Positions 37,917-47,047 of a stretch of DNA of 64,000 nt are shown here, in pieces (within the stretch, counting starts at the first letter, position 1; each line of letters opens with the position of its first letter). The DNA is from an uncultured Flavobacteriales bacterium (lineage in GTDB: Bacteria > Bacteroidota > Bacteroidia > Flavobacteriales_G > Salibacteraceae), in the NCBI GenBank assembly GCA_913020435.1, contig CAJVZZ010000002.1:113443-177442 (forward strand). Reading direction: 5' to 3'. A program made the translations under genes and the position numbers. Below the pieces are notes generated by a model that saw only the letters and a list, made by a program, of their open reading frames with translations, was not told the origin of the DNA and did not search any database.

Positions 37917-39452
37917 ATGCTGGTAAAAACATACGGTAGCGCAGTTTATGGAATCAACGCTCAAACCATAACTATAGAAGTAAATATATCTCGAGGAGCA
38001 AAGTATTTTCTTGTCGGATTACCTGATAATGCGGTAAAGGAAAGTCAACAACGAATTACGTCAGCCTTGGACCAATACGGATATAAAATGCCGGGTAAAA
38101 AAATCGTAATTAATATGGCTCCAGCCGATATTCGAAAAGAAGGCAGTTATTACGATTTGCCTCTTGCTATGGGTATTTTAGCTGCTAGTGAGCAAATTCC
38201 CGAGGCGAATTTAAATCAATATTTAATCATGGGTGAGCTATCATTAGATGGCAGCCTTCAGCCCATGAAAGGAGCATTACCTATCGCCGTACAGGCCAGA
38301 TTAGAAGGGTTTAAAGGAATTATTTTACCTAAACAAAATGCGCGTGAAGCAGGAATAGTAGATAAGTTAGACGTTCATGGCGCCTCTAATATTGAAGAGG
38401 TGATTCAATTCTTAGAAACCGGAGAAGGAATTCCAAAAGAAGTCGTTGATACCAGAGCAGAATTTCAAAGGAAATTAGATGAATTTGATGTGGATTTTGA
38501 GGACGTAAAAGGTCAGGAATCAACTAAAAGAGCGTTGGAAATTGCAGCTGCCGGAGGTCATAATGCATTACTTATTGGCCCTCCAGGAGTTGGTAAAACT
38601 ATGCTGGCTAAACGCATCCCAACCATACTGCCTCCTCTTACACTTGAAGAGGCACTAGAAACCACAAAAATTCATTCGGTAGCCGGCCTTCTGGGAAGTA
38701 CAACATCATTAATGACCACTCGCCCCTATCGATCGCCACACCACACAATTTCAAATGTCGCTCTAATCGGGGGCGGCTCAAATCCACAACCAGGCGAAGT
38801 TTCTTTAGCGCACAATGGTGTTTTATTTTTAGATGAATTACCAGAATTCCAACGACAGGTTTTAGAAGTGCTTCGCCAACCACTCGAAGATAGAACTGTT
38901 ACAATTTCAAGAGCAAAAATGACCGTTGATTATCCAGCATCGGTAATGCTAATTGCTTCAATGAATCCTTCACCAAGCGGAAACTTCTATGATCCCTCTG
39001 ACCCAAATTCGGATGCAGAACATGTCGTGAGACGTTATTTGAGTAAAGTTTCTGGACCATTACTTGATCGAATTGATTTGCATGTAGAAGTTAACCCTGT
39101 ACCATTTGACGATTTGGCACACCGACCGGCTGGTGAATCTTCAACACTAATTAGAAACCGCGTAATTGCTGCAAGGGAGATTCAATCGAAACGTTTTGTA
39201 GATTTCCCAGGAATTTACAGTAATTCGCAATTAACGCCAAAGCTTATAAAACAGGTGTGTAAAATTAATGAAAGCGGAAATCAATTAATAAAACAAGCGA
39301 TGGATAAACTAGGGTTTTCTGCAAGGTCTTACACTCGAATATTAAAAGTTGCGAGAACTATTGCTGATTTAGAAGGATTAGAAAATATTGAATCTAATCA
39401 TATTGCTGAGGCAATTCAATACAGAAGTTTGGATAGAGAAGGGTTTCATTAA
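37917..39452 (+). CDS. comM: YifB/ComM-family magnesium-chelatase-like AAA+ ATPase
   Basis: 511 residues, usual length. An N-terminal Lon-like domain (YGSAVYGINAQTITIEVNIS) is followed by the Mg-chelatase AAA+ core: Walker A GPPGVGKTM (about 223), the segment RPYRSPHHTISNVALIGGG and Walker B GVLFLDELPEF, then the C-terminal domain with ARSYTRILKVARTIADLEG. In Vibrio, ComM is a hexameric branch-migration helicase used in natural transformation; in other bacteria the role is less clear. No other competence gene is in the window. Confidence 0.93.
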   Translation: MLVKTYGSAVYGINAQTITIEVNISRGAKYFLVGLPDNAVKESQQRITSALDQYGYKMPGKKIVINMAPADIRKEGSYYDLPLAMGILAASEQIPEANLNQYLIMGELSLDGSLQPMKGALPIAVQARLEGFKGIILPKQNAREAGIVDKLDVHGASNIEEVIQFLETGEGIPKEVVDTRAEFQRKLDEFDVDFEDVKGQESTKRALEIAAAGGHNALLIGPPGVGKTMLAKRIPTILPPLTLEEALETTKIHSVAGLLGSTTSLMTTRPYRSPHHTISNVALIGGGSNPQPGEVSLAHNGVLFLDELPEFQRQVLEVLRQPLEDRTVTISRAKMTVDYPASVMLIASMNPSPSGNFYDPSDPNSDAEHVVRRYLSKVSGPLLDRIDLHVEVNPVPFDDLAHRPAGESSTLIRNRVIAAREIQSKRFVDFPGIYSNSQLTPKLIKQVCKINESGNQLIKQAMDKLGFSARSYTRILKVARTIADLEGLENIESNHIAEAIQYRSLDREGFH

Positions 39453-39850
39453 TCTTCTTCTTTGAAGTCCTCTATAGCACTTGGATCATAACTCACAAAA
39501 AAATTAATATAGATCGCTCTGCATAATTTAAAGAGATAAGGGCCTAATATTACCAGCGAACCTATTGCAATAGCCAGGTATTCATTAATACTAAAAGAAG
39601 GGTACAAAACCAACATAGCTACAAATACCGACACTAAATACGCAACGGAAACACCGTAAGAAACATACATGGCTCCAAAATAAAATGCCGGTTCAAGTTC
39701 GAAACGTTGGCCACATTTAGGACAGGTTCTGGGCATCGCAAAAAACTTATCGTATTTGTATGGATTTTTATTCTCGAACAAAGGTGTTTCCTGACACTTT
39801 GGACATTTCATACCAAATATGCTGTAAAGCTTTGATCCTTTTCCTATCAT
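39449..39850 (-). CDS. DUF983 zinc-ribbon membrane protein
   Basis: 133 residues. Two CxxC pairs (MKCPKCQETPL and RTCPKCGQRFE) form a zinc ribbon in the first 50 residues, followed by two membrane helices (about 55-75 and 82-104) separated by a short loop. This is the DUF983 layout. Function is unknown. The gene ends inside the last 4 bases of the convergent comM gene and follows aroB on the minus strand. Confidence 0.85.
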   Translation of the reverse strand: MIGKGSKLYSIFGMKCPKCQETPLFENKNPYKYDKFFAMPRTCPKCGQRFELEPAFYFGAMYVSYGVSVAYLVSVFVAMLVLYPSFSINEYLAIAIGSLVILGPYLFKLCRAIYINFFVSYDPSAIEDFKEED

Positions 39851-39885
39851 ATTGAAAGTTTATTAAAGCTGAAAATTAATGCAAA

Positions 39886-40950
39886 TCAATTACAAAATAT
39901 AGACAAACTTGATTCAATATTGCTATTGTCAGGATGCACATTTATACTACATTTCCCGATGGGACCAACGAGAGAAAATGAAACAGAATGGTCTATATTT
40001 TTTTTATCAAATTGTAATAAACTGATAATCTCCTCTGTTTCTATTTGCTTAAAGAATGATTTCAAATCAAATTTTGTATGCATCCAATTCTCAATGCTAC
40101 TTTTTTCCAATTCGGACATATTTCCCAATTGAACTGCAAGTTGATTTTCGATTAAAATCCCAATAAATACGGCTTCTCCGTGAGTAATTGAAATACCTTT
40201 ATTCATCAAAAAACTTTCAATCGCATGACCAAATGTATGACCATAATTGAGTGCTTTACGCGCTCCTGATTCTTTAAAATCACCTTTGACAAAGTTTAAT
40301 TTCACTGAAATTGAGTTTGCGATATCCTCAATTTTCACATTCTCGGTTAACTCATCTAGCTTACTTAACGCATGCTCATCTGAAATTAAAAGATGCTTTA
40401 CCATTTCCCCCAAACCAGAATTGATCTCTTTATTGGGCAAGGTCTCTAAAAACACATCAGAAATAAAGATTGCAGCAGGCTCTGAAAATATTCCTATTTG
40501 ATTTTTTGCACCACCTGCATTAATTCCTGTCTTTCCACCAATACTAGCATCCACCATCGCTAATAATGAAGTAGGAACATTTATAAAATCGATTCCACGT
40601 TTAAATGTACTTGCTATAAACCCTCCTAAATCAGAAACTACACCTCCTCCGAGGTTAATCAAAACAGACTTTCTATTCGCTCCCAAATCCAAAAGAGACT
40701 CTACTAATTGGTAGTATACCTCAATACTTTTAGAGGCTTCTCCAGGTTCAATCTCAAGGACTTCGGCACTTTTAATATTTTCTAAATCAAGCCAATCAAG
40801 CTTTGAAAGACAATGTTTAACTGTATTAGAGTCGCATAAAATAAAAATGCTACTTGAAGAATAATAATCTCCGATAAATTGATTGAGCTCAATTAAGACG
40901 TCGTCACCACCAAGTTTAATTGGGTAGTTTCCGTTTTCTAGATCAATCAC
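39886..40950 (-). CDS. aroB: 3-dehydroquinate synthase
   Basis: 354 residues with the GTG start at 40950, overlapping the upstream gene by 8 bases (GTGATTGA); the open frame continues to a TTG at 40989, which would overlap by 47 bases, and I favour the GTG. Family motifs are: EPGEASKSIEVYYQLVE, NLGGGVVSDLGGFIASTFKRG (NAD site), FINVPTSLLAMVDASIGGKTGIN (active site) and the zinc ligands in ALNYGHTFGHAIES plus ITHGEAVFIG. It converts DAHP to 3-dehydroquinate, step two of the shikimate pathway. Confidence 0.92.
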   Translation of the reverse strand: MIDLENGNYPIKLGGDDVLIELNQFIGDYYSSSSIFILCDSNTVKHCLSKLDWLDLENIKSAEVLEIEPGEASKSIEVYYQLVESLLDLGANRKSVLINLGGGVVSDLGGFIASTFKRGIDFINVPTSLLAMVDASIGGKTGINAGGAKNQIGIFSEPAAIFISDVFLETLPNKEINSGLGEMVKHLLISDEHALSKLDELTENVKIEDIANSISVKLNFVKGDFKESGARKALNYGHTFGHAIESFLMNKGISITHGEAVFIGILIENQLAVQLGNMSELEKSSIENWMHTKFDLKSFFKQIETEEIISLLQFDKKNIDHSVSFSLVGPIGKCSINVHPDNSNIESSLSIFCN

Positions 40951-41356
40951 ACAAACAGTCTTTAGCTGAGTAAGGAAATTTAGAACCAACTGTAATTTCC
41001 TGAATATTGATTTCTTCGTCTACCATTCCAAAAATCACCTGTAATACTTCTTCTGACTCTAATTCAACTTCTACTAAATATGCTTTCTCTGAACCTTGAG
41101 TCGTGCTTTTACTAAAATCAACATCGCCGTTTTCTAGCAAATAATCAATGTCTGAATTAAAAACATTGGTACATTTTGTCCAGCAATCTAATTGCAGATG
41201 TTGTTTATCCAATCCATTTCTAATCTTCTTCAGTACTCGTCCTTCCGGCAACCAAGAGCCATAAAACTCTCTATCGGTTCCTTTTATCATGAGTTGATAC
41301 ACCAACATGCTTCCTATTAATAATCCAATCGAAAAAATGAAAAAACGTCGTGCCAT
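40943..41356 (-). CDS. Small membrane-anchored protein of unknown function
   Basis: 137 residues. An N-terminal membrane helix (about 4-24, FFIFSIGLLIGSMLVYQLMI) is followed by a ~110-residue extracytoplasmic part with a conserved-looking start (DREFYGSWLPEGRVLKKIR) and two Cys pairs, CWTKC and CLC near the end, which could bind a metal or form disulfides. It sits 3 bases after ald and overlaps aroB. I do not recognise the function. Confidence 0.75.
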   Translation of the reverse strand: MARRFFIFSIGLLIGSMLVYQLMIKGTDREFYGSWLPEGRVLKKIRNGLDKQHLQLDCWTKCTNVFNSDIDYLLENGDVDFSKSTTQGSEKAYLVEVELESEEVLQVIFGMVDEEINIQEITVGSKFPYSAKDCLCD

Positions 41357-41359
41357 AGT

Positions 41360-42580
41360 CTAAAACATACCTAATAAAAGGTTCAAATTTTTATGTTGAA
41401 TGTCAAAAGCATCACCCAAAGGTTCACTCGTCAGGGTGCCTTTATAAAGGTAAACTCCGTTCCGAACACCCTTAAAGTTACGAAGCACATTGACCAAGCT
41501 ACCTTGCTCACCAAAGTTTATAAGTATTGGTGAGAAAATATTACTTAAGGTCTTGCTTGCTGTTCTAGATACTTTACTGGGAATATTTGGAACCCCATAA
41601 TGAATGATATCATGTTTGATACAAGTGGGATGTTCCAATGTCGTGACCTCTGAAGTTTCAAAACAACCTCCTTGATCAATGCTAACATCTACAATCACAG
41701 ATCCTTGCTTCATATTCATTACCATTTCTTCGGTAACTAAACAAGGCGATCGTCCTGTATTTGATCGAACAGCACCGATTGCAACATCGCACATTTTTAA
41801 GGCCGCTGCTAAAGATTCTGGATGCAGTATACAAGTATTTAATCTAACGCCAACATCGTTTTGCAACCGTCTCAGTTTATACATAGACTGATCAAAAACT
41901 TGAACCGTAGCTCCTAAACCTAAAGCAGCTCTAGTAGCATATTCACCGACAGTTCCTGCTCCAATTATGACCACCTCAGTTGGTGAAATTCCTGTAATTC
42001 CTCCAAACATTGCGCGCTTGCTATTTTTTCCAGAACATAATAATTCTGCAGCAATTAGAATTGAAGTATTTCCTGCAATCTCGCCCATTGATCGAACAAT
42101 AGGATAAACACCATCGTCACCTTGAATAAAATCCCAAGCAATAGCAGTTATGTGTTTTTTCATAAGCGCTTCCAAATGCGCTTTTGGTTGGGTTGAAAGC
42201 TGTAATGCCGATATTAATGTTTGGCCATCTTGCATCAACTTAATTTCATCCATTGATGGTGGCGCAACTTTCATTAAAATATTAGCCTGATAAACTTCTT
42301 TTTGGTCATGATTTAGCTCTGCTCCTGCCGAAATGTATTGATTGTCATCAAAGTTAGATCCCAGGCCTGCTTCGCTTTCCACCATGACACGGTGACCTCT
42401 TGAAACTAATAATGCTACAGCATCAGGAGTCAGTGCTACTCGCCTTTCTTGAAATGAAGATTCTTTTGGAACCCCAAAATAGATTTTATCTGAGCCCGTT
42501 TCGACTGATTGCAATTGTTCTTTAGGAGTAAAGGCAGCCGATGCAGAAAGTCGTCTTAATTCTTCTGATGAGAGATTCAT
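41360..42580 (-). CDS. ald: Alanine dehydrogenase
   Basis: 406 residues. The N-terminal catalytic part shows FGVPKESSFQERRVALTPDAV (substrate Arg and Lys region of the AlaDH/PNT family) and the Rossmann part shows GAGTVGEYATRAALGLG (NAD site). RSNTGRSPCLVTEEMV and VDVSIDQGGCFETS are typical of alanine dehydrogenase. It interconverts L-alanine and pyruvate plus ammonia using NAD. It is longer than the ~370-residue classical enzymes by an N-terminal extension (LSSEELRRLSASAAFTPKEQ), as in other members from this phylum. It sits between tsaE and the small membrane-protein gene. Confidence 0.9.
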   Translation of the reverse strand: MNLSSEELRRLSASAAFTPKEQLQSVETGSDKIYFGVPKESSFQERRVALTPDAVALLVSRGHRVMVESEAGLGSNFDDNQYISAGAELNHDQKEVYQANILMKVAPPSMDEIKLMQDGQTLISALQLSTQPKAHLEALMKKHITAIAWDFIQGDDGVYPIVRSMGEIAGNTSILIAAELLCSGKNSKRAMFGGITGISPTEVVIIGAGTVGEYATRAALGLGATVQVFDQSMYKLRRLQNDVGVRLNTCILHPESLAAALKMCDVAIGAVRSNTGRSPCLVTEEMVMNMKQGSVIVDVSIDQGGCFETSEVTTLEHPTCIKHDIIHYGVPNIPSKVSRTASKTLSNIFSPILINFGEQGSLVNVLRNFKGVRNGVYLYKGTLTSEPLGDAFDIQHKNLNLLLGMF

Positions 42581-42620
42581 TTATCAAAGATAAATAATAC
42601 CCTATTCATTGCAACTATCT

Positions 42621-43037
42621 TCAGATAATATCTGCGAAGATAATTCGAGTATCATTTTCTACATTTATTCTAACTATAACCAAATCCTTTGGCAAAAGAC
42701 TACTCACCTTGTCTGGCCATTCTATAAAACAATAATTACCACTTGCTAAATACTCATCAAACCCCATATCAAAAGCCTCTTCCTCTTTCTCTAATCTATA
42801 CATATCGAAATGGTAAATTTCAGAATTTCTATTTCCTAAATACTCATTTACAATCGAAAATGTTGGACTACTCATCTGATCTGTAACACCTAATTCCGAA
42901 CAAATCCGCTGTATGAAAGTAGTTTTTCCTGCACCCATTTTACCAACAAAAGCAAATATCCTGCTTTCTGGATAATTTACTAATAATTGTACTGCAACTT
43001 TATTTAAATCCTCAAGTGATTTTGCCTGAGCTTTCAT
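42621..43037 (-). CDS. tsaE: tRNA threonylcarbamoyladenosine biosynthesis ATPase TsaE
   Basis: 138 residues, a normal length. Walker A is FVGKMGAGKTTFIQRI, followed by the TsaE-specific SSPTFSIVNEYLG, the Walker B-like HFDMYRLEKEEEAFDMGFDEYL and FIEWPDKV. TsaE is the ATPase of the TsaBDE complex that makes t6A37 in ANN-reading tRNAs. It lies 6 bases after porX, so the two are cotranscribed. Confidence 0.95.
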   Translation of the reverse strand: MKAQAKSLEDLNKVAVQLLVNYPESRIFAFVGKMGAGKTTFIQRICSELGVTDQMSSPTFSIVNEYLGNRNSEIYHFDMYRLEKEEEAFDMGFDEYLASGNYCFIEWPDKVSSLLPKDLVIVRINVENDTRIIFADII

Positions 43038-43043
43038 CGATAT

Positions 43044-44594
43044 CTACTTTGGAGTTAATGATATAAAAGGAACTAAAATTTCCTCTAATGAGATTCCTCC
43101 ATGTTGAAATGTGTTTTTATAATGCTGTACAAAATGATTGTAGTTGTTTGGGTAAACAAAGAAATCTTCGGACTTTGCAAATATGTATCTGGACGATAAG
43201 TTTCCAGCCGGTAAATGTGCTTCTTTAGGATCTTTCACCTCAAAAACATCTTTTGCATTATAGTCTAGCGATTTTCCATGTTTATATCGCAAATTGGTAT
43301 TTGTGTTTCTATCTCCAATAACTTTTACCGGATTCTTTACACGCACGCTGCCATGATCAGAGGTAAAAAGCACCGGAATTCTTTTCTCGCTAAAAAACTT
43401 CAAAATATCAAGCAATGGAGAATGCTCAAACCATGAAGAGGTTACAGAACGATAAGCCGATTCATCATCAGCCAATTCTTTAATAACCTCCATATCGGTC
43501 TTTGAATGTGTCAGCATATCCACAAAGTTGAAACTTAAAACAAGTAAATCATTGTGAAGATATTCGGATATTTTGTCTAGCAATTTCCGGCCTTCTTCGA
43601 GGCCATTTACGTTCACAAAATCAGATTTTACTTGCTTACCATGCAGTTTTAACATTGCCTCAAGTAATTGTTTTTCATCAGTACTTCCTCCACTCTCCGT
43701 ATCCCATTGTTTTCCGAATCGTGATTCAATTGCATTTGGCAATAACCCAGCGAAAAGTGCACTTCTTGAAAACGAGGTAGCAGTTGGAACTATGCTGTAA
43801 TACATGTCTTCGTTTTCAATTCTAAAGTAGTCGGTTATACTGCTTTTAATTGCTCTCCATTGGTCAAACCTAAAATTATCTAGACATATTAAGACTGTTG
43901 GAAAGGCCCCATCTTCTTTAATCTGAGGCAACACCAACTTAGGGAGTAAAGTGTGAGACATTATTGGAATTTCACTATCTCGACCATTAATCCAGTCCAA
44001 GTAATTGTTTTCATAAAAATTAGAGAAGACATTGTTCGACTCCGTTTTTTGCATCTGAATGATTTCTTCCATACCTCCGTCCTCAGAGGCATCTAATTCA
44101 ATTTCCCAATGCACTAGTTTTTTATAGAAATCTTTCCATTCTTCTGCATCCATCCTATCATTTAATCGCATGCTTATTTGTCGAAATTCTTGCTGATAAT
44201 CTTGAGTAGTCTTTGCTGAGACCAATCTCTTTTTATCCAAGTTTTTCTTTACTGATAGTAAGATTTGTTTTGGGTTTACAGGCTTAATTAAGTAGTCTGA
44301 AATTTTCCCACCAATGGCATCCTCCATTATATCTTCTTCTTCACTTTTCGTAATCATAATTACAGGTAATGAGGAATCTTTTTCTTTGATTTTTTCAAGC
44401 GTCTCCAACCCTGATAAACCAGGCATATTCTCATCAAGAAAAACAATATCCATTTGTTCGTACTCCAAATACTCAATGGCTTCATTGCCATTATTGGTTG
44501 TAAAAACTTTATATCCCCTCTCTTCTAAAAAAAGAATATGTGGTTTTAGCAAATCAATCTCATCGTCTGCCCATAATATCTTTACTTCTTCCAT
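43044..44594 (-). CDS. porX: PorX: T9SS response regulator with alkaline-phosphatase-like (PglZ) domain
   Basis: 516 residues. A receiver domain (1-120, phospho-Asp in VFLDENMPGLSG and Lys in DYLIKPVNPKQ) is followed by a helical linker and a PglZ/alkaline-phosphatase fold: TVLICLDNFRFDQW, the nucleophile region PTATSFSRSALFAGLLP, NFVDMLTHS and FTSDHGSVRV, i.e. the metal-ligand set is present. PorX works with the PorY sensor kinase and the ECF factor SigP to regulate T9SS genes in Porphyromonas, and its phosphodiesterase-type activity has been linked to nucleotide turnover. This window also carries at least three T9SS cargo genes. No porY is in the window. Confidence 0.93.
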   Translation of the reverse strand: MEEVKILWADDEIDLLKPHILFLEERGYKVFTTNNGNEAIEYLEYEQMDIVFLDENMPGLSGLETLEKIKEKDSSLPVIMITKSEEEDIMEDAIGGKISDYLIKPVNPKQILLSVKKNLDKKRLVSAKTTQDYQQEFRQISMRLNDRMDAEEWKDFYKKLVHWEIELDASEDGGMEEIIQMQKTESNNVFSNFYENNYLDWINGRDSEIPIMSHTLLPKLVLPQIKEDGAFPTVLICLDNFRFDQWRAIKSSITDYFRIENEDMYYSIVPTATSFSRSALFAGLLPNAIESRFGKQWDTESGGSTDEKQLLEAMLKLHGKQVKSDFVNVNGLEEGRKLLDKISEYLHNDLLVLSFNFVDMLTHSKTDMEVIKELADDESAYRSVTSSWFEHSPLLDILKFFSEKRIPVLFTSDHGSVRVKNPVKVIGDRNTNTNLRYKHGKSLDYNAKDVFEVKDPKEAHLPAGNLSSRYIFAKSEDFFVYPNNYNHFVQHYKNTFQHGGISLEEILVPFISLTPK

Positions 44595-44610
44595 ATACTC
44601 AGCTTAATCT

Positions 44611-44618
44611 TACTTTTG
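44611..44618 (+). promoter_or_regulatory. Candidate -7 element (TACTTTTG) for the HD hydrolase gene
   Basis: Exact TAnnTTTG, 31 bases before the GTG start at 44650 and inside the short gap to the divergent porX gene. Confidence 0.42.
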
Positions 44619-44649
44619 ACTCTAATACAAACTTGAATAATACACCGTT

Positions 44650-45876
44650 GTGCACAACAAGAAACGAAAAATACTAAACGATCCAGTCTACGGATTTATT
44701 ACAATTCCGTATGAAATTATTTTTGACCTAATTGAACATCCTTACTTTCAGCGTTTACGGCGAATAACACAGTTAGGGTTAACCAACTTGGTTTACAGTG
44801 GAGCAAATCACACTCGATTCCAACACGCCATAGGAGCAATGCACCTTATGGGCAAAGCTATTGATGTTATTCGGTCTAAAGGAGAAGAAATTACTGAAGA
44901 TGAAGCAATCGGAGTTACCATTGCTATTCTACTGCATGATATTGGACATGGGCCATATTCTCACACTCTTGAAAATAGTATTGTTGAAGGTGTTAGCCAT
45001 GAGCAAATTTCTGAAATTTTCATGCAAAAATTGAATATAGATTTTAAGGGAAGGTTAGATACAGCTATTCAAATTTTCAAAAACGAACATCCCAAAAAGT
45101 TTCTTAATCAACTTGTATCCAGCCAACTAGACATGGATAGGCTAGATTATTTAAGGCGAGACAGTTTTTTCACGGGAGTTTCAGAGGGTATAATAGGAGT
45201 TGATCGCATTATTAAAATGTTGAGTGTTGTCGATGGTAATTTAGTAGTTGAAACAAAAGGGATTTACAGCATCGAAAAATTTCTTGTTGCCCGACGTTTG
45301 ATGTATTGGCAAGTATATTTACACAAAACAGTAATTAGTGCTGAAAGTATGTTACTCCAAATTTTAAAAAGAGCAAAAAAGTTGGCGCATAAGGGTGTTG
45401 ATTTACAATGTAGTTCTTCGTTAAGAATATTCCTATATCAGGATGTTTCTAAAAATCAATTGGCCACAGAGTCTAAATATTTAAACGCATTTTCTCAATT
45501 GGACGATTACGATATTTTGGCTGCAATTAAAGAATGGCAGTCCAATACAGACTTAGTTTTAAGTCTATTGTCCAAATCATTGGTAAATCGAAAACTTCTG
45601 AAAGTAAAACTGCAAAGCGAAACGATTAATCCTGCATTAAAGACTGAAAGTCGTGCTAAAGCCAAAGAAAAACTAGACTGTTCTGATGAAGAATTAAGCT
45701 ATTTAGTATTTGATGGCACAATTGACAACAGAGCATATACGATTGGAAAAGGAGAAATCCAAATGCTCCACAAAGACGGAACAGTAGAGGATATAGCCAC
45801 TGCCGCTGATTTATTTACTATTTCAGCGATGTCAAAGCCTGTTATTAAACACTATCTCTGCTATCCTTCTTACTAG
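44650..45876 (+). CDS. HD-domain phosphohydrolase (SAMHD1/dGTPase-like)
   Basis: 408 residues with a GTG start (MHNKKRKILNDPVYGFITIP). Metal-binding motifs are clear: RFQHAIGAMHLMGKA, LLHDIGHGPYSHTLE (the HD pair) and LDMDRLDYLRRDSFFTGV. This pattern is shared by YpgQ/SAMHD1-like dNTP triphosphohydrolases and related HD hydrolases. The C-terminal ~120 residues are less conserved. The substrate cannot be fixed from sequence; dNTPs are the best guess. Confidence 0.9.
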   Translation: MHNKKRKILNDPVYGFITIPYEIIFDLIEHPYFQRLRRITQLGLTNLVYSGANHTRFQHAIGAMHLMGKAIDVIRSKGEEITEDEAIGVTIAILLHDIGHGPYSHTLENSIVEGVSHEQISEIFMQKLNIDFKGRLDTAIQIFKNEHPKKFLNQLVSSQLDMDRLDYLRRDSFFTGVSEGIIGVDRIIKMLSVVDGNLVVETKGIYSIEKFLVARRLMYWQVYLHKTVISAESMLLQILKRAKKLAHKGVDLQCSSSLRIFLYQDVSKNQLATESKYLNAFSQLDDYDILAAIKEWQSNTDLVLSLLSKSLVNRKLLKVKLQSETINPALKTESRAKAKEKLDCSDEELSYLVFDGTIDNRAYTIGKGEIQMLHKDGTVEDIATAADLFTISAMSKPVIKHYLCYPSY

Positions 45877-45933
45877 TGTTAAAGGTCTGTTGAAAAGTTT
45901 GAAACAGCAGAAATTCTAACTTCAAATTTGTTT

Positions 45934-45941
45934 TATTTTTG
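45934..45941 (+). promoter_or_regulatory. Candidate -7 element (TATTTTTG) for the lipid A operon
   Basis: Exact TAnnTTTG, 61 bases before the lpxD ATG. No -33 box at the usual spacing. Confidence 0.4.
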
Positions 45942-46002
45942 ATCCTTCTGTGAGGCTTTTAAGCAAATGGAGGGCCTTTAATCTTAATACCAAAAACACC
46001 CA

Positions 46003-47043
46003 ATGGAATTTACAGCTTCTCAGGTAGCCGAATTGCTTAATGGAAAAATTGAAGGCGACTCTGATGTAACTGTAAATCAGCTTGCTAAAATTGAAGAAGG
46101 TCTAATCGGATCTCTCACCTTCCTATCTAATGAAGCCTATATAGATTATGTCTACGAAACTGATGCAACAATCTGTATAATTGACAACAACTTTAAATTA
46201 TCTAAACCAACCAAATCGACATTAACCCTAGTTTGGGTTAACGATGCAAGAATTTGCTTCGTAAAGGTTTTAGAAATGTATCAACAATACAAATCGAACA
46301 AATCTGGCATTGATGCAAGCGCAAAAATCAGCGACAAGGCAATTATAGGTGAGCATGTTTATGTTGGACCTAATGCAACTATTTTAGCAGGATCAGTTAT
46401 CGGAAATAATTCTAAAATTTACGGAAACGTCTACATAGGTGAGCAAGTAAAAGTTGGAACAAACACGGTAATTCAATCGGGAGCTATTATCCAAGATGAC
46501 AGTGAAATTGGTTCTGATTGTAAAATATATTCTGGAGTTATAATAGGAGGAGATGGATTTGGTTTCGCCCCTAATTCAGAAAACAATTACCAAAAAGTTG
46601 TACATATCGGCAATGTTGTTATTGAAGATCACGTAGAAATTGGCGCTAATACGACCATCGATAGAGGTACATTAGGTTCTACAAGAATATGCAAAGGCGC
46701 AAAACTGGATAATTTAATTCAAATTGCACATAATGTAGAAATCGGCGAAAACACCGTAATGGCGGCACAAACTGGCGTTGCCGGTTCTACCAAAATTGGT
46801 AAAAACTGCATGATTGGTGGACAAGTTGGCTTTGTTGGACATATTTCGATTGCCGATGGAGTAAAAATAGCTGCTCAATCTGGAATCGCATCATCAATTA
46901 AAGAAGAAAGTTCAATTTGGCAAGGTTCACCAGCTATCCCCATTGGTGAATACAAACGTGCCTATGTACTATTCAAAAACCTTACGAGTTTAAAAACTCG
47001 AATAGATAATTTACAAAAGATAGTTAGCCCAAAAAGTAACTAA
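46003..47043 (+). CDS. lpxD: UDP-3-O-acylglucosamine N-acyltransferase
   Basis: 346 residues. An N-terminal uridine-binding domain (about 1-100, [35 protein letters not shown]) is followed by a left-handed beta-helix of hexapeptide repeats (about 105-320) and a C-terminal helix ([20 protein letters not shown]). The catalytic His lies in [19 protein letters not shown] and the acyl-pocket GGDGFGFAP is present. It adds the second hydroxyacyl chain in lipid A synthesis. First gene of the tight cluster lpxD-lpxC/fabZ-lpxA-ABC-efp-lpxD2-SpoIIE. Confidence 0.95.
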   Translation: MEFTASQVAELLNGKIEGDSDVTVNQLAKIEEGLIGSLTFLSNEAYIDYVYETDATICIIDNNFKLSKPTKSTLTLVWVNDARICFVKVLEMYQQYKSNKSGIDASAKISDKAIIGEHVYVGPNATILAGSVIGNNSKIYGNVYIGEQVKVGTNTVIQSGAIIQDDSEIGSDCKIYSGVIIGGDGFGFAPNSENNYQKVVHIGNVVIEDHVEIGANTTIDRGTLGSTRICKGAKLDNLIQIAHNVEIGENTVMAAQTGVAGSTKIGKNCMIGGQVGFVGHISIADGVKIAAQSGIASSIKEESSIWQGSPAIPIGEYKRAYVLFKNLTSLKTRIDNLQKIVSPKSN

Positions 47044-47047
47044 GTAT

